Counted from the stretch's first letter, positions 9,627 to 18,050 are shown. The stretch is 64,000 nucleotides of DNA from Actinophytocola sp044466355 (GCF_044466355.1 NZ_JBITMQ010000011.1:62001-126000); one strand, 5' to 3'. Notes: generated by a model not told the origin, from the sequence alone. Numbers and translations: made by a program.

Positions 9627-11507
9627 GTGAATCTGCTCGTGGAGATGGGTAGTTCGCTCATCTCTCTCGCCCACGATCTCTTCCAGCCCAAGTTCTGCCC
9701 GGGTGACTGGGTGTGGGCCACGATCATGGCCGGGTTCCTGGTGGGGCTGCTGCCGCCGCTGGGCGCCGTGCTGATCGCGCTGGTCCGCAAGGGCACCGGC
9801 AACACCTACAACGCGGCGACGCTGTCCGTGTTCGGCCTGCTCGGGGGCGTGTTCGCGTTCCTGCTGCCGTGGCTGTACACGATGGGCACGTCCGAGACGT
9901 TCCTCACGGTGTTCACCAACCGCGAGGCGAACGTCCGCCGCAACACCGGGACCGGGCTGAGCATCGCCGAGGCCGACTCGATGGAGCTCGGCTTCTGCGG
10001 GTGGGTCAGCAACCAGGACTACTTCCTCGGTGGCCGCCCGACCGTCTACGAGGTGCTGTTCCACCCGTTCGAGAGCGGCCCGATGCTGCTGCTCCGGTAC
10101 GTGATGCTGCTGGTGGTGCCGGGCCTCGCGCTGCTGTTCGTGTGGATGCAGGCGCGGCTCGCGTTCCGGCGCGGCGCCAAGTGGCCGGGCAGGCTGTTCT
10201 GGCTGCCGTTCCTCGCGGCGCTGCTGCTGAGCGTGGCCGTGAAGGTCAACGTCGCCACTTACATGTGGATCGGGGTGCTGCTCGCGAGCGTGCTCGGGTT
10301 GCTGCCGTTGCTGGTGGTGGGGCCGCCGAGCTGGTCGGTGATCGAGCGGCGGCAGAAGGCGGAGGGCGCGGCCGAGCAGCGTCGTGCCGACGCGCAGCAG
10401 CGTGCGATGCAGCCGCCGCCGCAGCCGTCACCGCCGCCGTCGCAGCAGCACCGTCAGCAGCCGCCCCCGTACGTGCCGCCGCCACCGCCGCCGCCGTACG
10501 TGCCGCCGTCGCAGAACCAGCCCGCGCGGACGCCGCCGCCGACGAAGGTCGCACCGCAGATGCGGGAGCCCGAGCCGGACCGGCAGGCGCTCGCCGCGCT
10601 CGCGGCCGACCCCGGGCCGCTGCCGTTCCCGTCGGAGAAGCCGACGTCGGTGCTCAAGCCGGCGAGCGGTCGGTTCCAGAAGCTGCGCCAGCTCGGCACG
10701 GGCGGCTTCGGCACCGTGTGGCTCGCGAAGGACACGCAGCTCAACCGCACGGTCGCGATCAAGATGGCGCACGCGCCGGACGCCGAGACCGAGGAGCGGA
10801 TGCTGCGGGAGGCCCGTGCGCTGGCCGCCGTGCACCACCCGAACTGCGTGCGTGTGTACGACATCGTGTCCGAGACCGACGGGCTCGGGCTGATCATGGA
10901 GTACATCGAGGGCGACCAGCTCGCGGAGGTCGTGCACGGGCAGGGCAACCTGTCCGACCTGCAGGCCGCGCGGCTGTGGCTGACGATGGCGGGCGCACTG
11001 TCGGCGGCGCACGCGAAGGGCGTGCTGCACCGTGACGTGAAGCCGGCGAACGTGATCGTCGACCCGGACGGCAACCCGCACCTGATCGACTTCGGCATCG
11101 CGAGGTCCAAGGGCGACCAGACGCTGACGGCGGCCGGGATGATGGTCGGCACCCCCGACTTCCTCGCCCCGGAGACCGCGACGGGCGCGACGGCCACCCC
11201 TGCGTCGGACGCGTGGCAACTGGCGGCGACGGTGAGCTTCGCGCTGGCCGGTCACCCGCCCCGCGGCGTCCGCGAGAACGCCATGGCGGCCCTGATGGCC
11301 GCGGCGAAAGCCGAACCCCTGTCCCACCTCCCACAGCGCAGCACCCACCTGCGCCTGCTGCAGGCGTCCCTGGACAAGGACCCGGCCCGCAGGCCCACCC
11401 TGGCCGCCGTCCAACGCGAGATGACCGCGTGGATAGCCCGAGCAGGCCAAGAAACAGCAGGCCCGGTAACCCAGGTAGTCCCAAGAGCCCACATAAACCC
11501 CAGCTAA
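9627..11507 (+). CDS. Membrane Ser/Thr protein kinase with C-terminal kinase domain
   Basis: A 626-residue protein with an N-terminal multi-pass region (hydrophobic segments near 29-52, 64-83, 157-175, 190-204 and 212-231). A Pro/Gln-rich linker follows (about 240-320), and then a Hanks-type kinase domain (about 350-605). The kinase has a glycine-rich LGTGGFGTVW, VAIK lysine K379, HRDVKPAN with catalytic D470, and LIDFG with metal-binding D488, so it looks active. Most actinobacterial Pkn proteins have the kinase at the N-terminus, a single membrane span and PASTA or other sensors outside; here the order is reversed and no large extracellular domain is seen. The gene stands alone. Its stop is followed at once by the inverted repeat array. 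Confidence 0.88.
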   Translation: MNLLVEMGSSLISLAHDLFQPKFCPGDWVWATIMAGFLVGLLPPLGAVLIALVRKGTGNTYNAATLSVFGLLGGVFAFLLPWLYTMGTSETFLTVFTNREANVRRNTGTGLSIAEADSMELGFCGWVSNQDYFLGGRPTVYEVLFHPFESGPMLLLRYVMLLVVPGLALLFVWMQARLAFRRGAKWPGRLFWLPFLAALLLSVAVKVNVATYMWIGVLLASVLGLLPLLVVGPPSWSVIERRQKAEGAAEQRRADAQQRAMQPPPQPSPPPSQQHRQQPPPYVPPPPPPPYVPPSQNQPARTPPPTKVAPQMREPEPDRQALAALAADPGPLPFPSEKPTSVLKPASGRFQKLRQLGTGGFGTVWLAKDTQLNRTVAIKMAHAPDAETEERMLREARALAAVHHPNCVRVYDIVSETDGLGLIMEYIEGDQLAEVVHGQGNLSDLQAARLWLTMAGALSAAHAKGVLHRDVKPANVIVDPDGNPHLIDFGIARSKGDQTLTAAGMMVGTPDFLAPETATGATATPASDAWQLAATVSFALAGHPPRGVRENAMAALMAAAKAEPLSHLPQRSTHLRLLQASLDKDPARRPTLAAVQREMTAWIARAGQETAGPVTQVVPRAHINPS

Positions 11508-11509
11508 CC

Positions 11510-11810
11510 CCGCGAGTCACGCGCTGAAACCCCGCGAGTCGCGTGCTCAAACACCGCGAGTCGCGTGCTCAAACACCGCGAGTCGCGCGTCAGGACATAG
11601 CGAGTTGTGGGGTGTGGGGCGGTGGGGGGGGGGGGCGGGGGGCGCAACACCAAACACCGCGGTCGGNNNNNNNNNNTTGTGGTGGTTTGAGTTTTGCGCC
11701 GGGGCGGGGGCGCCCTGCCCCCCCCCCCCCACAACTCGGTGTGCGTGAGAACGCGACTCGCTATGTCTGGGCGCGCGACTCGCGGTGTTCTGGGGCGCGA
11801 CTCGCGGGGG
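11510..11810. repeat. Convergent 22-bp palindrome-containing repeat arrays with poly-G core
   Basis: Four 22-bp direct units start right after the kinase stop (11510-11597), each holding CGCGAGTCGCG or a close variant, a palindrome of CGCGA/TCGCG arms around one base. A fifth, decayed unit begins TAGCGAGTTGTGG. On the other side of a G-rich core, units of the same period and sequence run inward from the pmt stop in the opposite orientation, including a matching TAGCGAGTCGCG unit. The whole region is therefore a large imperfect inverted repeat between two convergent genes. The core has a G13 run and a C14 run capable of G-quadruplex formation. No coding sequence is seen. Confidence 0.85.
11667..11676. 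other. Assembly gap (10 N)
   Basis: Ten N bases mark a scaffold join or estimated-size gap inside the poly-G/poly-C core of the inverted repeat array. The true length is unknown, and structure-blocked sequencing is the likely reason. Confidence 0.95.
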
Positions 11811-13382
11811 TTAGCGCCAGCTGGGGAGCCACAGTTCTTGTTGCCAGTGGGATTCTGTGATCGAGTCGCCGTTCAGGATGGGCCACAGCCAGACGAAGTT
11901 GGCGACGACCAGGCCCACGTAGAGGGAGACGACGAGGAGGCCGGTGCCTCTGCGTTCGTAGCCGTCCTGGGACGTGCCCATGATCTGGCCGAGGACCAGG
12001 ACTATGCCCAGCACCAGGAACGCGGCCATCGGGGTCGCGTAGAAGAAGTACATCTGGCGGTCGAGGTTGGTGAACCACGGCAGCAGGCACGTCAGGTACG
12101 CCACCACGACCGCGGCGAACCGCCAGTCCAGCCTGCCGATCATCCGCCACAGGCTCCAGCCCAGGACCGGCAGCGACACCCACCACATGGCGGGCGTGCC
12201 GATCAGCATGGTGGCGCTGACGCACCGCTCCTCACCGCAGGAGACGGTGCCGCTGTCGTAGTAGTACAGCATCGGGCGCAGGCCCATCGGCCACGTCCAC
12301 GGCTTCGACTCCCACGGGTGCTGGTCGGTCGCCGGGGTCTTGAGGTTCTCGTGGAAGTCCAGCACGTTGCCCGAGTACTGCCACAGCGACCGCAACGCCG
12401 TGGGTAGGAAGTCGTACCAGCCGTGGTGGTCCGCCTGGTCGGCGAGGTGCCGGTCGATGCCCGTCTCGGACGTGAACCAGCCCCACCACGTCGCCAGGTA
12501 CACCAGCAGTGCGATCCCCACCAGCGCCCACAGCCCCGGCAGCACGTCCCGCATGATCGAACCGACCCACGGCCGCGACACACCCGCCGCGCGCCGGGCC
12601 GTCGCGTCCCAGAACACCGTCATCAGGCCGAACGCCATGATGAAGAAGACGCCGGACCACTTCGTTCCGCACGCCAGGCCCAGCGACACCCCGGCCATGA
12701 ACCGCCACCAGCGGAAACCCAGCCACGGCCCGTACGCCGTCTCGGTCGCCCAGCCCTCCCGGACCGCCACCGCCAGCCGTTGCCGCACCTGGTCGCGGTC
12801 GAGCAGGAGGCAGCCGAACGCCATCAGCACGAAGAAGGCCAGGAAGATGTCGAGCATGCCCATGCGGCTCTGCACGTGGGACAGGCCGTCGCAGATGAGC
12901 AGCACACCGGCGATGCCGCCGAGCAGCGTGGACCTGGTCAACCGCCGCGCGATGCGGATGATCATGAGGATCATCAGCGCGCCCGCGAGCGCGGCGGTGA
13001 ACCGCCAACCCCAGCCGTTGTACCCGAACAGCCACTCGCCGACCGCGATGAGCTGCTTGCCGAACGGCGGGTGGACGGTCAGCTCGTAGGCCGGGTTGTC
13101 CTCGTACCCGCCGTTGCGCAGGATCTCCCACGCCTGCGGCACGTAGTGCTTCTCGTCGAAGACCGGGGTGCCCTTGTCGGTGGGGAAGCCCAGGTTCTGG
13201 AGCCGCACGAACCCGCCGAAGACCGCGAGGATGCCCGCCACCAGCCAGCCGCGGAGGCGGTCGGTCGGCATGGGCTTGCCGATCAGGTGGAGCTCGGCGA
13301 GGTCGCCTTCGGACAGCGGTCTCCCGTCGGCGCCACCCACGTCGGGGGATACCGCGGCCTGACGGGTGACGGTGAGACTCAC
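11811..13382 (-). CDS. pmt: Protein O-mannosyltransferase (PMT family)
   Basis: A 523-residue polytopic GT39-family membrane protein. The first extracytoplasmic loop holds the catalytic Asp-Glu pair in PVFDEKHYVPQ (D76-E77), followed by HPPFGKQLI, both typical of PMTs. Roughly ten hydrophobic helices run through the rest. It moves mannose from polyprenyl-phosphomannose to Ser/Thr of proteins during Sec export. It is divergent from rsmI, the arrangement seen for Rv1002c/Rv1003 in M. tuberculosis. Possible substrates in this window are the Thr/Pro-rich exported proteins, notably the transglycosylase at 57820-59139. The stop codon abuts the inverted repeat array. Confidence 0.9.
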   Translation of the reverse strand: MSLTVTRQAAVSPDVGGADGRPLSEGDLAELHLIGKPMPTDRLRGWLVAGILAVFGGFVRLQNLGFPTDKGTPVFDEKHYVPQAWEILRNGGYEDNPAYELTVHPPFGKQLIAVGEWLFGYNGWGWRFTAALAGALMILMIIRIARRLTRSTLLGGIAGVLLICDGLSHVQSRMGMLDIFLAFFVLMAFGCLLLDRDQVRQRLAVAVREGWATETAYGPWLGFRWWRFMAGVSLGLACGTKWSGVFFIMAFGLMTVFWDATARRAAGVSRPWVGSIMRDVLPGLWALVGIALLVYLATWWGWFTSETGIDRHLADQADHHGWYDFLPTALRSLWQYSGNVLDFHENLKTPATDQHPWESKPWTWPMGLRPMLYYYDSGTVSCGEERCVSATMLIGTPAMWWVSLPVLGWSLWRMIGRLDWRFAAVVVAYLTCLLPWFTNLDRQMYFFYATPMAAFLVLGIVLVLGQIMGTSQDGYERRGTGLLVVSLYVGLVVANFVWLWPILNGDSITESHWQQELWLPSWR

Positions 13383-13487
13383 GGGCAGAGATGGTAGGCG
13401 GCCGGATGTGGCATCCGCGTCGGGATCGCCGAGAAGGGGCGTGTTGACTGTCGGTGATGTCTGAGTGGAGCTTGCGGAGCGAACGTC

Positions 13488-14330
13488 ATGGCTGAGATCA
13501 GTGACCGCACGGGAAGGCTCGTGCTCGCGGCGACCCCGCTCGGCGATGCGCGGGACGCGTCCCCGCGGCTCGCGGCGGCCCTGGCGACCGCGGACGTGAT
13601 CGCGGCGGAGGACACCCGCAAGACCCGCGCGCTGGCCGCGGCCCTCGACGCGACACCCACGGGCAAGGTCGTGAGCTTCTACGACGCGGTCGAGACCAGC
13701 CGGATCGGTGGGCTGGTGGCGGCCGTCGCGCAGGGGCGGACGGTCCTGCTGGTCACCGACGCCGGCATGCCCAGCGTGTCCGACCCGGGGTTCCGCCTGG
13801 TGGCGGCGTGTGTGGAGAAGGACTTGCCGGTGACGTGCCTGCCCGGCCCGTCAGCGGTGACGACCGCGCTCGCGTTGTCGGGGCTGCCGTGCGAACGGTT
13901 CTGCTTCGAGGGTTTCGCGCCGCGCAAGGACGGTGAGCGTCGGCGCTTCTTCGGCGCGCTGGCCGACGAGCCGCGCACGGCGGTGTTCTTCGAGTCGCCG
14001 CACCGGATCGCCGCGACCCTGTCGGTGGCGGCCGAGGTGCTCGGCGCGGACCGGCGGGCGGCCGTGTGCCGTGAGCTGACGAAGACGTACGAAGAGGTGC
14101 GCCGCGGCGGTCTCGGTGAGCTGGCCGAATGGGCGGCGGACGGCGTGCGCGGGGAGATCACGGTGGTGGTCGAGGGCGCCGCGCCCCGTCGGCGTGAGGT
14201 CGGCGACCTGGTCGACGAGGTCCGTGCCCTCGCCGATGGCGGCATGCGGCTCAAGGACGCGGCGGCGCGGGTGGCGGGAGAGCACGGGGTGAGCAAGAAG
14301 GCGCTGTACGACGCGGCGGTCGACATTTGA
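13488..14330 (+). CDS. rsmI: 16S rRNA 2'-O-methyltransferase (C1402), RsmI
   Basis: A 280-residue tetrapyrrole-methylase-fold enzyme. The N-terminal GRLVLAATPLGDARD strand, the AAEDTRKTRAL motif, LVTDAGMPSVSDPG, and CLPGPSAVTTALALSGLP are all diagnostic for RsmI, which methylates the ribose of C1402 in the ribosomal decoding centre using SAM. The C-terminal extension (KDAAARVAGEHGVSKKALYDAAV) is the usual small helical domain. Divergent from pmt across about 105 bases that must contain both promoters. The ATG is the first start after the intergenic region. Confidence 0.93.
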   Translation: MAEISDRTGRLVLAATPLGDARDASPRLAAALATADVIAAEDTRKTRALAAALDATPTGKVVSFYDAVETSRIGGLVAAVAQGRTVLLVTDAGMPSVSDPGFRLVAACVEKDLPVTCLPGPSAVTTALALSGLPCERFCFEGFAPRKDGERRRFFGALADEPRTAVFFESPHRIAATLSVAAEVLGADRRAAVCRELTKTYEEVRRGGLGELAEWAADGVRGEITVVVEGAAPRRREVGDLVDEVRALADGGMRLKDAAARVAGEHGVSKKALYDAAVDI

Positions 14331-14348
14331 CCTGGAGTGCGCTCCAGG
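14331..14348. promoter_or_regulatory. MerR-type operator upstream of the aldo/keto reductase
   Basis: A perfect palindrome CCTGGAG-TGCG-CTCCAGG. TTGACC overlapping its left edge can be a -35 box with a long spacer across the palindrome, the geometry used by MerR-family activators. No dedicated MerR gene is adjacent; the double-MerR regulator at 38506-39180 is the only family member in the window. Confidence 0.5.
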
Positions 14349-14389
14349 GTGTTGGGTGGACGGTGAGACCAACACCGGAGGAGTGAACG

Positions 14390-15370
14390 TTGGACAAGCG
14401 CATGCTGGGCGACCTGGAGGTTTCGGCGCTCGGGCTGGGCTGTATGGGAATGTCGCAGGTCTACGGACCCGCTGACGACACGGAGTCGATCGGGGTCATC
14501 CACCGCGCCGTCGAGCTGGGCGTGACGTTCCTGGACACGGCCGACGTCTACGGCCAGGGCCACAACGAGGAGCTGGTGGGCCGCGCCATCGCGGACCGCC
14601 GCGACCGGGTCGTGCTGGCGACCAAGTTCGGCATCCGTCGCGTCGTCGGCGGTGGGGTGGTGGAGGTGGACGGCAGCCCTTCGTACGTCCGTGCGGCCGT
14701 CGACCGGTCCCTCGCCCGGCTCGGCGTCGACGTGATCGACCTGTACTACCTGCACCGGCGTGACCCGGACGTGCCGATCGAGGACACGGTCGGTGCGATG
14801 GGGGAGCTGGTGACCGAGGGCAAGGTCCGGTACCTGGCCCTGTCCGAGGTGAACGCGGAGACGCTGCGGGCGGCGCACGCCGTGCACCCGATCACGGCGT
14901 TGCAGTCGGAGTACTCGCTGTTCAACCGCGACCTGGCGGCGACGGTCCTGCCGACGGCGATCGAGCTGGGCGTCGGCGTGGTGCCGTACTCGCCGGTGGG
15001 CCGCGGCATGCTGACCGGCGACCTCGACACGATGCGCAACCTGCCGGACGACGACTTCCGCCGTGGCTTGCCGCAGTTCCAGGGCGAGAACCTGGGCCGC
15101 AACATCGCGCTGGCGGAGCGGGTGCACGGCGTGGCGCAGACGCTCGGCGTGACGCCCGTGCAGGTGGCGCTCGCGTGGCTGCTGGCGCAGGACGCGCACA
15201 TCGCGCCGATCCCGGGCACCAAGCGGGTGAAGTACCTGGAGGAGAACGCGGGCGCGGCTGCCGTGCGGCTGACGGAGGACCAGCTGGCGACGATCACGTC
15301 GGCGGTGCCGGCCGGTGCCGTGTCGGGCGCCCGCTACACCCCGGAAGGCCTGCTGGCCGTCAACCGCTGA
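14390..15370 (+). CDS. Aldo/keto reductase
   Basis: A 326-residue AKR of the YghZ/PLR-like branch. The catalytic tetrad is complete: D49 and Y54 (DTADVYGQG), K79 (LATKFG) and H122 (YLHRRDP). The NADPH-binding C-terminus (IPGTKRVKYLEEN) is present. It reduces aldehydes or ketones with NADPH; the substrate cannot be told from sequence. TTG is taken as the start because GGAGGAG lies 6 bases upstream; the ATG four codons later is the alternative. The gene is monocistronic with a MerR-like operator upstream, suggesting induction by an electrophile or drug. Confidence 0.88.
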   Translation: MDKRMLGDLEVSALGLGCMGMSQVYGPADDTESIGVIHRAVELGVTFLDTADVYGQGHNEELVGRAIADRRDRVVLATKFGIRRVVGGGVVEVDGSPSYVRAAVDRSLARLGVDVIDLYYLHRRDPDVPIEDTVGAMGELVTEGKVRYLALSEVNAETLRAAHAVHPITALQSEYSLFNRDLAATVLPTAIELGVGVVPYSPVGRGMLTGDLDTMRNLPDDDFRRGLPQFQGENLGRNIALAERVHGVAQTLGVTPVQVALAWLLAQDAHIAPIPGTKRVKYLEENAGAAAVRLTEDQLATITSAVPAGAVSGARYTPEGLLAVNR

Positions 15371-15380
15371 CGCCCACGAG

Positions 15381-15536
15381 TTGTCCACAGCCCACCTGGT
15401 TGTCCACAGGCAAGATCGACATCGGGGTGACTGTCGGTGGGCACCGGTAGACTGGCATGGCGGGTGGCCCCCGGGAACGGGTGGGGGTTGACGTTACGTC
15501 CTGGGGGCAGGGTGGATTCGCGTTTTCGCTGGTCAG
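15381..15536 (+). repeat. Paired-DnaA-box element, copy A
   Basis: Two TTGTCCACA boxes (15381-15389, 15400-15408) are separated by 10 bases. After 23 bases comes TGTCGGT, then 9 bases, then TAGACTGG (15448-15455), which looks like a -10 box. A 52-base block (15456-15507) and GTTTTCGCTGGTCAG (15522-15536) follow and are shared with copy B at 26002-26146. The block can fold by pairing CCCCCGG with CTGGGGG. A short open frame starts at the ATG at 15457, but nothing supports translation. A small RNA ending at the following hairpin is possible. Confidence 0.7.
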
Positions 15537-15550
15537 TGGCGTTCTTGTGT

Positions 15551-15587
15551 GCGGGGCGCCTTCGGGTGCGTGCCGGAGGCGCCCCGC
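15551..15587. terminator. Terminator hairpin between AKR/element A and the ABC permease
   Basis: Arms GCGGGGCGCCTTCGG and CCGGAGGCGCCCCGC pair over 15 positions with one G-T wobble and a 7-base loop. It lies just beyond the permease stop (reverse strand) and downstream of element A. Confidence 0.65.
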
Positions 15588-15591
15588 TTCG

Positions 15592-16359
15592 CTAGGCGTT
15601 CTCCTTCTGGAAGGTTCGTGCGCCCCACCACACGGCGAGCACGGTGATCACGAGCAGCACGACGCTGCCGGTGAGCAGCCCGTCCACCGAGAAGTCGCCC
15701 CGGAACGACGCCCGCTCGGCGTCCATCACGTGCGCGAACGGGTTGATCCGCGACAGCGCGTACAACCACCGCGGCGCGAGGTCGGTCGTGATCGGGATCA
15801 GGATCCCCGTCAACAGCAGCAGCGGCACCGAGATCGTGGTCAGCAGCGCCGGGAACGCCTCCTCGCTGCGCACCAGCAACGCCATCGCGTACGACGCCGA
15901 CGACAGCGTCACCGCCAGCAGCATCACCATGATCAGGCACAGCAGGACGCCGGCGACCGGCGCTCGCATGCCGAACACGAGGTACGCCACCAGCAACAGC
16001 AGCAGTGCCTGGACCAGCAGCTGGACGGTGTCGTGCAGGACGCGCCCCAGCAGCAGCGCCAGCCGTGACACCGGCGTCACCCGCATCCGTTCGACGACCC
16101 CGTTCCGCAGGTCGCCGAGCAACGCGAACCCGGCGAACATGCTGCCGAACAGCCCCAGTTGCACGAGCAGCGCCGGCGCGAGGATCTGCCAGCTGTCACC
16201 GGGCGGGAAGCCCGGCGTCGACGACACGATCTTCTCCATCAGCGGGCCGAACAGCAGCAGGTACAGCAGCGGCTGCATGATCCCGATCAGCACCCACGCC
16301 GGGTTGCGCAGCGAGATCGCCATGTGCCTGCGGAACACGAGCCAGATGTCACGCGCCAT
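15592..16359 (-). CDS. ABC-2 type multidrug exporter permease
   Basis: A 255-residue membrane protein with about six hydrophobic helices, ABC-2 family (DrrB-like). The region ERMRVTPVSRLALLLGRVLHDTVQ corresponds to the conserved coupling segment of ABC-2 permeases. It overlaps the upstream ATPase gene by 11 bases, so the two are translationally coupled and form one exporter. Substrate unknown; drug or lipid export is usual for this pairing. Expression is expected to follow the PadR gene upstream. Confidence 0.85.
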   Translation of the reverse strand: MARDIWLVFRRHMAISLRNPAWVLIGIMQPLLYLLLFGPLMEKIVSSTPGFPPGDSWQILAPALLVQLGLFGSMFAGFALLGDLRNGVVERMRVTPVSRLALLLGRVLHDTVQLLVQALLLLLVAYLVFGMRAPVAGVLLCLIMVMLLAVTLSSASYAMALLVRSEEAFPALLTTISVPLLLLTGILIPITTDLAPRWLYALSRINPFAHVMDAERASFRGDFSVDGLLTGSVVLLVITVLAVWWGARTFQKENA

Positions 16360-17323
16360 CGGAGCCTCCCGGGGTCTCGGCGTCGCGCAGCGTGCGGCCG
16401 GTCATGGTCAGGAACACGTCGTCCAGCGACGGCCGCTGCACCTGCAGCGACGTCATCGGGATCCCCTTGCCGTCGAGCGCGCGCAGCAGCTCCGGCAACG
16501 CCGTGTCGCCGCGCGGCACGCGGAAGCGGACCTCGTTCTCCACGGTCGTCACGTCGGTGACGCCGGGCAGCCGGGACGCGACCTCGGCGGCGTCGGTGAC
16601 CGACTCGGCGGGCACCTCGACGGTGACACCGTCGCCGGACACCCGTGCCTTCAGCTCGTCGGGCGTGCCCTCCGCGACGATCCTGCCGTGGTCGATGACG
16701 AGGATCCGGTCGCACAGCGAGTCGGCTTCCTCGAGGTAGTGCGTGGTCAGGAACACCGTCACGCCGTGGTCGGCGCGCAGTGACCGGATGTGCTCCCACA
16801 GGTTCGCGCGGCTCTGCGGATCGAGACCCGTGGTCGGCTCGTCGAGGAACACCAGCTCGGGGGAGTGGATGAGCCCCAGCGCGATGTCCAGCCGCCGCTT
16901 CTGGCCGCCGGACAGCGTGCGCACGAGCCGCTGCTCCAACCCCGCGATGTCCAGCCGCTCCGACAGCTCCGCACCGCGCCGGACCGCGTCCGCCTTGGAC
17001 AGCCCGTAGAACCGGCCCTGGATCTCGATCTCCTCGATCACCCGGCACTCCGGTGCGGTGCCGCCGCCCTGGGCGACGTAGCCGATCTTCTTGCGCACCC
17101 CGACCGGGTTCGCGAGCAGGTCGACGCCGCCGACCTTCGCGGTGCCCGCGGTGGGGCGCAGGAGGGTGGTGAGCATGCGCAGCGTGGTGGTCTTGCCCGC
17201 TCCGTTCGGACCGAGGAACCCGACCAGCTCACCCGCGCGGACGTCGAGGTCCACCCCTCGTACGGCCTCGACGGTACGGCCCCGGGACTTGAACGTCCGC
17301 GCGAGACCGCGTGCTTCGATCAT
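16349..17323 (-). CDS. DrrA-like ABC transporter ATP-binding protein
   Basis: About 324 residues. Walker A GPNGAGKTT, Q-loop Gln in YVAQGG, signature LSGGQKRR, Walker B LVFLDEPTTGLD and H-loop His in LTTHYLEEAD are all intact, so this is an active ATPase of the daunorubicin-resistance type with the usual C-terminal DUF4162-like domain. Two ATGs compete: the first is too close to the GAAGGG ribosome site, while the second, two codons in, has a 5-6 base spacing and is used here. It pairs with the downstream permease and lies behind two PadR-like operators. Confidence 0.9.
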   Translation of the reverse strand: MIEARGLARTFKSRGRTVEAVRGVDLDVRAGELVGFLGPNGAGKTTTLRMLTTLLRPTAGTAKVGGVDLLANPVGVRKKIGYVAQGGGTAPECRVIEEIEIQGRFYGLSKADAVRRGAELSERLDIAGLEQRLVRTLSGGQKRRLDIALGLIHSPELVFLDEPTTGLDPQSRANLWEHIRSLRADHGVTVFLTTHYLEEADSLCDRILVIDHGRIVAEGTPDELKARVSGDGVTVEVPAESVTDAAEVASRLPGVTDVTTVENEVRFRVPRGDTALPELLRALDGKGIPMTSLQVQRPSLDDVFLTMTGRTLRDAETPGGSDGA

Positions 17324-17336
17324 GTCCATCCCTTCG

Positions 17337-17352
17337 TAGTCAAGTTTGACTA
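17337..17352. promoter_or_regulatory. PadR operator 1
   Basis: Perfect palindrome TAGTCAA-GT-TTGACTA just upstream of the ABC ATPase start. A related site lies 32 bases further up. The adjacent PadR gene makes autologous control the simplest reading. Confidence 0.65.
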
Positions 17353-17384
17353 GAGCGACGACAGCATGGCCCGTCGGGTGCCGC

Positions 17385-17400
17385 TAGTCAAACTTGATCA
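17385..17400. promoter_or_regulatory. PadR operator 2
   Basis: TAGTCAA-AC-TTGATCA, an imperfect copy of operator 1, overlapping the padR stop codon. The 48-base centre spacing would put two PadR dimers on nearly the same face of the helix. Confidence 0.55.
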
Positions 17401-17991
17401 GCCGGGTGTGCCGAACGCGACCTCGTCGTCGTCCGCCATCACGTAGTGGCCGGACCCGAGTCGGGCCACCAGCTCCCGCAGCCACCTCTCCTGCGCCTCG
17501 ATCGACGCCAGCCACAGCCGGTACAGCTCGGTCACGTGCTCCGGCTGGCCCCAGTCCGTCCCGTGTTCGAGCAGGTCCGTGGCGCTCGCGCGCTGCCCGC
17601 CGAGCTGGGTGAGCCGGTGCCGCAACAGGCTCAGCGCCTTGTCCCTCGGCAGCGCGGGCAGGAACGTCACCGCCGCGGCGAGCCGGTACGCACCCTGCGC
17701 CGAGTCGTCGCTCTCCGCCAGGTACTTCGCGAGCAGGTGCTGGAACTCGGTCTCGCCGTCGTGGGTGAGCCGGTACGCGGTGCGGTCCGGGCCGCCCGGG
17801 TGGCCGTCGGTCGACGCCACCTCTAGCAGCTTCTCCGTCTCCATCTTCTTCAGCGCGTGGTAGATCGAACCGGGCGCGACGTTCGCCCACTTGTCCGCCG
17901 ACCAGGTCAGCAGCTCGCGCCGCACCTGGTACCCGTGCGCGCTGCCGTGCATGCGCACGACCCCGAGCACCAGAAGCCGCGTGGCGGACAA
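17398..17991 (-). CDS. PadR-family transcriptional regulator
   Basis: A 197-residue regulator with an N-terminal winged helix (LLVLGVVRMHGSAHGYQVRREL ... VAPGSIYHALKKMETEKLLE), the PadR signature, and a helical C-terminal dimerisation domain of the Vir_act_alpha_C kind. It normally represses an adjacent multidrug exporter until a ligand releases it. The start is TTG, with GAGGAGG about 5 bases upstream; no ATG fits better. It precedes the ABC pair on the same strand and is divergent from metG. Confidence 0.88.
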   Translation of the reverse strand: MSATRLLVLGVVRMHGSAHGYQVRRELLTWSADKWANVAPGSIYHALKKMETEKLLEVASTDGHPGGPDRTAYRLTHDGETEFQHLLAKYLAESDDSAQGAYRLAAAVTFLPALPRDKALSLLRHRLTQLGGQRASATDLLEHGTDWGQPEHVTELYRLWLASIEAQERWLRELVARLGSGHYVMADDDEVAFGTPG

Positions 17992-18036
17992 GCGTGCCTC
18001 CTCATAACCCGTTCGAAACCGATAGACGCTGCTCCG

Positions 18037-18042
18037 TAGGCT
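18037..18042 (+). promoter_or_regulatory. -10 box of leaderless metG promoter
   Basis: TAGGCT is placed 8 bases before the metG ATG, so transcription should begin at the start codon. This decides for the ATG at 18051 over upstream in-frame starts. Confidence 0.5.
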
Positions 18043-18050
18043 ATTCCGAC

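Noticed and set aside
11667..11676. Sequence around the N gap as an insertion-sequence remnant
   Set aside because: No transposase fragment or target duplication is visible; the inverted arrays share a 22-bp period instead of terminal repeats.
15457..16068. 203-codon frame starting in element A
   Set aside because: It runs antisense through the ABC permease gene; only the first dozen codons are shared with copy B, and no ribosome site is present.
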